This document shows, piece after piece, positions 57,607-64,000 of a stretch of 64,000 nucleotides of DNA. This stretch comes from Delphinus delphis. Its lineage: Eukaryota > Chordata > Mammalia > Artiodactyla > Delphinidae. The stretch lies in the NCBI RefSeq assembly GCF_949987515.2, contig NC_082696.1:35258431-35322430 (forward strand). The letters run 5' to 3'. Both the position numbers and the translations under genes were made by a program. A model generated the notes under the pieces. That model saw only the letters and a list, made by a program, of their open reading frames with translations, did no database searches and had not been told where the DNA came from. Position 1 is the first letter of the stretch, and every line of letters begins with the position of its first letter.

Positions 57607-60600
57607 TACAGAATTCATAAAGATGTTAAATCCACCTTTTTACTCAATAGCAGGATATGGTCTTAAATTAACTGCCTAATTTCCACAATAGATATGGTAT
57701 TCTGAGAAGTCACAAAATTTTACCAAAGCATCTAGAATTTCTCCCTCCAAATAAACAGATGTAAGATAAATGGAGTCTAACAGAACGTCAGAGAGTCAGA
57801 AAAAGAAAAGATATTGTAATCATAATGGCTGAGAGGTTAAACACTCTATTGGTATAAAAAGCAAGCTTAATATGAAAATAACTATATAGACTTTCATAAA
57901 GATAAGAAAGATAGTGTACTTGTCATTTTTTTTACACTTTCATTTAAAAAGCTTTATCAAATTTTAGGTTTCCCCCTTCTGAAAGAGGTATTGAAAACAA
58001 AATTTCCAAAGGCCAAGAGAAAACTATTGAAAAGACAGAAAGTAATACTTATTACACATAGTTAAAGGTGGGATGGTTTAAGATGAAGAAGAGTATGCTT
58101 TAACCTACTCTCTTAATGTAAAAGGTCATTCTGAAGAGCATATAACTGATCTGTCTACACCGTAAGATAAAAGTATTTTAAAACATTGGCAGAAATACTT
58201 GTAAAATTTAGCACAATAGGCCACAATTGGGATTATAGTATAATGTTTCATTACGTGGATAAGCATTGAAACAGACTAAGACAAGGCATGTAACCAGGAT
58301 CTTTAAGAAAACAAAAGGTAACAATTCATCTTGAATGGTTTGGCCTTACCTTTGTTAAAACTTGGGTACTTGGCCATTGACATTTGAAATCACTTCCGGT
58401 ACTTGCAATTTATAGCTTATTCTTAGGAAAAGAAACGGACATTCTTAGATTGACTGTGATTTACAATTTCTTATTTTATTACACTTATTGTCCTTCTAAC
58501 ACAACATTTTCTGCCAAGTTAATAGCAATATTTTAGAGGAAGATGAGAAGCTCTGTACTCAATAATGAGCTTAATGCCAACTAATCACTTTAAGCAGGGC
58601 AGTTTTGACACAGATTAGGTATAAAATGATTGAATTTCTAACTTAGTTTAATACACACAATAAATACTAGTGGGTTTTCATTTCTAAAGGTAAGCATAAC
58701 TGCACATGTCTGGCCAGATATAATGAAGTTTGAAAAGCTGAAACATTTTAGCCAGTATTCAGAGAAAGAAGTGTAATAGTACATGTCCATTATTAAATGT
58801 TACATACTCTATAAAATGCCACAAAAGAGACATTTCATTTTTAAAATATTATTGGTTATGTTCAAAATGGCGTTCTAGACCATTAGGTAAAATTTGTTTC
58901 CTTGGAGAGCTGAAAGTGATACAGCCCTCATCATCTAACTGCTGATCTCTTGGTTCCCACAGATTCCAGAACTAGAATTTGGCCTGCTGAGTTTTGGCAA
59001 GGCTTATGTTGGTATCAAGCAAACTCTCTTCCAAAAAAGTGTTGGATAGCACTACCATAACTCTGAGTTGTACTGAAATCCAAATGTGAATTTCCTGGAA
59101 CACATATGGGAACATGTAGTCAACAGATTTCTGAAACTGCATACCAGCACTTTGCTTTGCCTCTACAAGTGCTTGCCTATCTTGGAAGAAAATCTATTAA
59201 AATCTTTTCCAATGGATTCAGAGAGAAAATACTGCAACTAAAATGGCCACTTCGCTAGCTAGTCAGCTTCAGAGTTTTATATCCTGACTCTCATATAAAG
59301 CTGGATGAATATAAAATGTTTATTACGTTTATACGAAGGCATACTTCTGATATAGCAAAAGAGTAGAGTGACATTAACACAATCACAATCATCACATCAC
59401 AATCACCTCTATGCAAATTTCCTTAAACTCGGCCAAAGAGAAAGTATTTAAGACTCAAATTTGCTATTTTCTCCTTTTGTCCAATTAGAGGTTTTTGCTA
59501 AAGGCTGTTTTACGTTGCATTTTCTTAAACTACCTGACTAAAACATTGGTTTCCAAACATTTAAAAAACTTTTTACTTATTCATTTCCCACCACCTGCCA
59601 CCTCTTATTTCTAAAGAAATTCTCTTGTTTCTTACCTGAACATGTTCTCTACTCTTTAGATTTCAAGCACCACAAAGTCAAGGGGACAACCCAGGCACTT
59701 TTTAATGTGTCAAACCAATAGTCTGAGAAAGTCAAGTTAACTTGAGAAATGCTTAATCTGCTTTCCACAGGTAACAATGAGTCTCTGATGGATGCTGAGT
59801 ATTTTACACTCGGAGCCTCTCAGGTAATCCTTGGCTTCTTTAATTAAGACAAATCCTGGTACAGCACCTAATACATAGTAAAAACAGGGAAGGACAGAGG
59901 GAGTTAAATATGGAAATAACTTTTCTAGAATCTGAGGAACTGCTAAATATAGTAGAAATGATACCTCTCCTCAGAATAAAAATTATTTAAAAATAGAAGC
60001 ATATATTTTCCTAAATGAAATTTGTCATGCATAATCTAAAAAACATAAGTGAATTTTTGAAGATAACAGACCAGTACATAGAATTGACATTGATAGAGAT
60101 GAGCCTCAAAGGAAAGAATCAGGACTGACAGGCCTCTGATGAGCAAGCTAGGCAAATTTACATGAATCCAGTAGAGTTGGTACAAAGTCACCGTTTTCTC
60201 TTACCACTTCTACCCCCAAAATTTTTGGTTTTTTTTTAATGTGTTTTACTCACAAAATGACCACCTGGTAAAATGCCCCATGATCTGAAGTAATGGAGCA
60301 AACTGTTATTTTAGATCGATTTGAACCACGTTTATGGCAATGGCTATGTAATGGTTGGAGAGAGAGACTGCCAACATGCAAAAGGTCCCAGGTAGAGCCT
60401 AGGAAGTGTGCACAACTCGGATTCAGATAGATGTGTCCAAGTCTGGCAGACTCTGGGTAAGCCAGAAAAATGTTTATTTGAGTGAGAGGCAAAGGACCTC
60501 CTTGGACACAGTCCATTTTAATGGATGAGAGAACCAAGTTCATAGACTTGGACAATAAAAACAACTGAGTTGGTCAATGAAGCTGATACTAAGTGTGATA

Positions 60601-62571
60601 GTGAGTACAATAAAGAGTCCACTGCTAATCAGATTTGCCTTCTGATTCATCGTGATATATGAGTTTTAGGGAGATAGAGACTACAAACTGGAAAAAAAGA
60701 GCTGTTAAAAAAAAAAAAACAACTTTGTAAGATGTTGACATTCAAGCCAATCCTTGAGTATATACCCATTGCGAAAAAAATAGTACTAAGACACAGAAAG
60801 ATATACTCCTCAATGGCCTTGCAGCATTGTGAGGTACAGGATATCAGCTATACCCTAGCTCTGTGGGGAACGGGATGCAGCACACAGCTAACATGCCTGC
60901 AGTGGCAGTTCCCAAAAGCAATGATATTGGGGATGGAGAGTGTAGACCATGACTACCTGCGTAGGCTGAGAACTTGTTAGAGAGCATATGTACGTTAGCC
61001 AGCATAATTCTCAGCAAGAAAAACTTTGAACACAGTCAAGTCTCAAAACAGCAGATGAAAATGAGAGCCAAGGAAATACTGTTCATTTCTAATAATCCAT
61101 CTCCATACACCTCCTCCAGGTTGCTCTGGCCTGGAACAACATGGGCTGTATATTTATCATACATATCAGCTAGGGCTTAGAAGTAGTTTAGGTTACAAGA
61201 ACTCAGGAAAAATCTGATTCTTTACCATTTCCAAGTAGAGCAAGCAGTTTGTTAGAAGCTCATAAAAATTTATTACTTGATAAACTCACTAGCTTCATTT
61301 TGAAACAGGGGGTTAAATCAGAAAATTGACTAAAATATCAAATGTTCTTAGCATTAACCACTACTTCCTTATTAAAATTCTTTCCTTGGTTTCTATAAAC
61401 CTGATTTTTATCTTAACTTTCTGGCCCTTCCATCTTGGACTTCTCAATTTCTCTTTCTTCAGCCTTAAGTGACCATATGCTCCAAAGTTCCTTTTTTTGT
61501 CCTCAGATCTTTCTCTGTACATTTTCCCTGGGAGAGTAAAGTTTAACTTAACAATGTATGTGCTGACGATTTTCTTACATAGTTAACACAGTTAAGAAAC
61601 AATCATTAAACAAGTTTTCAAGTATCAGGGGAAAAGTGAGGATTGGGAAACTGGTGAGTAGAAGTAGGAGAAAGTTCAGGTAGGTTAAAAAAAAAAAGAA
61701 AAGAAAAAGTGTGCTTATACCATGCTGTCTACAATACCTTTCAAATAACTGGGCTGTTCAAAAGACAATTTACGTGAAAGCGTTAACATTCTTAACCAAG
61801 GAGAGGCATTTGTATTCTTTTCACCAGTATAATCAGGCCCAGTGTGTGTTTGGAGAAACAATCCCCAAATCTCATACATTTTGTTTAGCCAGGAAAAATC
61901 CTTGAAGGACGAGGGAATCTCAGCCATTGTTCTGTTTTATTTCACTGGCTCAACTGCACATTTTTAAAAAATATGATCCAACATTAGCAGATTCAGAAAA
62001 AAACACTGGGGTCAGAACACTTGGGAGGTAAAAGAGAAAGTCAGTGTTTAATATGCCAAACTCAGGCCCCAGAGGAAGATCCTCCTTCTAATCATCCAAT
62101 GGGTTAGAAGATTATGTATTTTAAATCAACAGGTGTTTATCTCATAAAATCCAAATATTATACTTTTAACAACCTCCTTGGCTGCCCTTAAGATACTTAG
62201 GATAAAATAGGAGGAAAAACTCTCTTTTCCCAGAGGCAATGATTTCAGCTGGTTGACCAGGTCTGTGTGCATGTGTGTAGAATAGTGGAGAGGAAGATAA
62301 AGTGAAAATGTGGTCTTATTTTGCAAAACATTCACTAGAAGAACTGAAGACATCAACTATACAGATGTCAACATTTGGCCTCTTCCAGCACCCATTGCTC
62401 TGAAGAGAGTTCAAATCTTTTCCAAATCAGTGGGAAGATTTGGTCCTCACCAAGACCCACAGTAAGGAAATCTTAGTCAGTGCAAGTCATGTGTTCAATG
62501 CCTAGCAAAGATACCGGAAATGAATAGTGTAAATATGTAAATTACATTGACATGTCTTTTATGTTTTATTT
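57607..62571. other. repeat-poor anonymous sequence
   Basis: No gene or clear repeat is recognised, except for a possible tiny L2-like word near 59850 ('ggtacagcacctaatacata'). The 104-codon minus-strand opening at 60250-60564 has no recognised domain and no supporting features. Confidence 0.45.
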
Positions 62572-62624
62572 GAATATATATGTATATGTGTGTGTATATA
62601 TATATATATATATTCATATATAAG
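62572..62624. repeat. TA/TG compound microsatellite
   Basis: Alternating TATA and TGTG runs, with TATATATATATATATA near 62596-62612. Probably length-variable. Confidence 0.85.
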
Positions 62625-62779
62625 CAATCTTATAATACTGAATTAAAGTTTAAATATTTTCTAGGAAAATAATTTTTTTCTATATTGAGCACTGGCTCAT
62701 CTGACTTAAGAGAGTTATAAAATGCCAAATTGAGTTTTACTTATATTTCCCTTAATGACTTATTTGTAAGTTAAAATTT

Positions 62780-62965
62780 AATATTTACTGCACATCTGAT
62801 ATGTTCAAGACACTGTGTTAATAAATCAAGGGTGGGAGGGAGCAGGAGAGAAATAAGATGTGGTCCCTGCATGAAACAGCTCACAATCTATTCCAGATAC
62901 AGACACAGGTCACTAACCCTAAAGCCAGCATTCCATGATAAGTGAGATAACAGGGGCCACAGAAT
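62780..62965 (-). repeat. L2 relic, antisense
   Basis: 'aatatttactgcacatctga', 'tatgttcaagacactgtgtt', 'gatgtggtccctgcatgaaa' and 'cagctcacaatctattcc' match the antisense L2 3' end. The sequence up to about 63100 ('attgcaggcagaacaagcat') may be a further part of it. Confidence 0.65.
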
Positions 62966-63259
62966 ACTGTGGGAGAACAGATACATGAGCTGTTCTTGGA
63001 GTTTGAGTACAAGTCTTCCCTAAGTGAGGAAGGATATTGCAGGCAGAACAAGCATGGTCAAAGGTATGGAGACATGAAGAAAATGTACCAAAATTTAAAT
63101 ACTTCTTTTTCTCTTTGGCAAGAGAGGAAACAAATTTGGGGGATGAGTAGAGGGGCATTTTCAGGATTGTTTGTTCTCTGTTTACTCTGGGGAATGCTTA
63201 GATCCCTGTAGAAATTGTCTGACACATATTTAACCTGCAAAGGAAGAAATGCAAATCAC

Positions 63260-63815
63260 TAATATATTTTTAAAATTCAACCTAACTGGATAGCAAAGAA
63301 ACACAAATTAAAATATTTATTTTTCACTTACTGAATTAGAAAATAAAAGATAATAATACTCTGATTTGGCAAGAGTGGGTAGAAAATGGACATTTTTGTA
63401 TATTTCTTTGGCTATGTCCTAAAGAAATAATCAATAACCTTCAAGAAGATATAATAACAAAGAGAATCATGGGGACATTATATAGTTAAAAAAAAAAAAC
63501 TTGGAAAAAAACTAAATGTCCAACAATAAGAAACAGGTTAAAAAATTAGTGTACAAACCTATAATAAAATATTGTGCAGTCATTAAACATACTAGAGAAT
63601 AGTTAATGAGATGGATTTATGTTTACCCTTTATGTTAACTGAATAAAATCAAGTCTATGTGTATATAGAGACAGAAAGCTGAGAATACACACAAAAATAG
63701 TGGCATAAATTATATCAGTGGTAGATATAACGATAGTTTTTGTTTTCTTTTTCTGCTCATCCACATTTTCTAAAATTTATAAAATGAGTATACAGTGATT
63801 TTATATCAAGAAATA
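63260..63815 (+). repeat. old L1 3' end (L1M-like), sense
   Basis: 'aaacacaaattaaaat', 'aaatgtccaacaataagaaa', 'ataaaatattgtgcagtcat', 'taatgagatggatttatg' and 'atcagtggtagatataacg' then 'ttctaaaatttataaaatga' follow the end of ORF2 and the 3' UTR of an ancient L1. Diverged; boundaries approximate. Confidence 0.55.
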
Positions 63816-64000
63816 TTATGTATCCAACTTTACAAAAAACAGAGGCACAGTTATTGATTCTTATATTAGGACAAGAGCAGGGTACTTAATTGCCATGAGC
63901 ACAGTCTTCCTTCTACCAGTGAAAGGAAATATTTGGAAGAGGAAGAGGCCTTTAGACTCTCCACATGAGTAAAACTCACTTATGATAGTGTGAAGTTATT
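63816..64000. other. anonymous sequence to window end
   Basis: Nothing recognised. Confidence 0.35.

Noticed and set aside
60250..60564. 104-codon minus-strand opening in the repeat-poor block
   Set aside because: No recognisable domain, no splice or promoter context and a length possible by chance. Not listed as a gene.
1..64000. CRISPR arrays, operons, phage or plasmid features
   Set aside because: The sequence is clearly mammalian. Direct repeats seen are microsatellites or target-site duplications, not spaced arrays.

Overview
This is a mammalian genomic window, AT-rich and without any recognisable host exon, tRNA, rRNA or CpG island. Two things point to a whale or dolphin. The first is a set of CHR-type tRNA-derived SINEs (CTTCCCTGGTGGCGCAGTGG heads) with clean target-site duplications. 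This family belongs to the cetacean/hippo/ruminant group, and the young subtype seen here is typical of cetaceans. The second is three large LINE-1 copies of a cetartiodactyl type. The lineage call rests on remembered family knowledge, not on a search.

Layout: 1-590 anonymous; 590-3800 a pile of old L1 pieces, including several 3' ends in a row; 3800-7160 anonymous; 7161-10661 a complete Tigger-type DNA transposon with inverted ends, a decayed transposase gene and a SINE inside it; 10735-12480 MIR relics; 12478-19568 L1 copy A (+), full length, about 7.1 kb, inserted in a MIR; 19740-23400 MIR and old L1 relics, one with a sense/antisense switch typical of twin priming; 23425-28646 L1 copy B (-), bounded by a 17-bp duplication and carrying an apparent 3' transduction; 28907-31050 a SINE, MIR/L2 relics and an LTR-like element with a short L1 inserted; 33203-38716 L1 copy C (+), with a 1.8-kb internal ORF2 deletion and a SINE in its tail; 39500-42600 old L1 (-); 42715-46260 MER5-type and L2 relics plus a short L1; 48900-50560 a HAL1-like ORF1 relic; 49501-53046 a cluster of four same-strand CHR SINEs; 53060-62570 a long stretch with almost no recognisable repeats; 62572-64000 a microsatellite, L2 and an old L1 3' end.

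All coding potential comes from transposable elements, and every such gene is broken by stops, frameshifts or deletion. L1 machinery of the ORF2 type explains both the L1 copies and, in trans, the SINEs, which all show A-rich tails and short direct repeats. The window may be intergenic or deep in an intron; the sequence alone cannot decide. I found no new biological system. The most informative observations are the L1-B 3' transduction, the L1-C internal deletion, the twin-primed L1 relics, the complete Tigger copy and the repeat-poor block.
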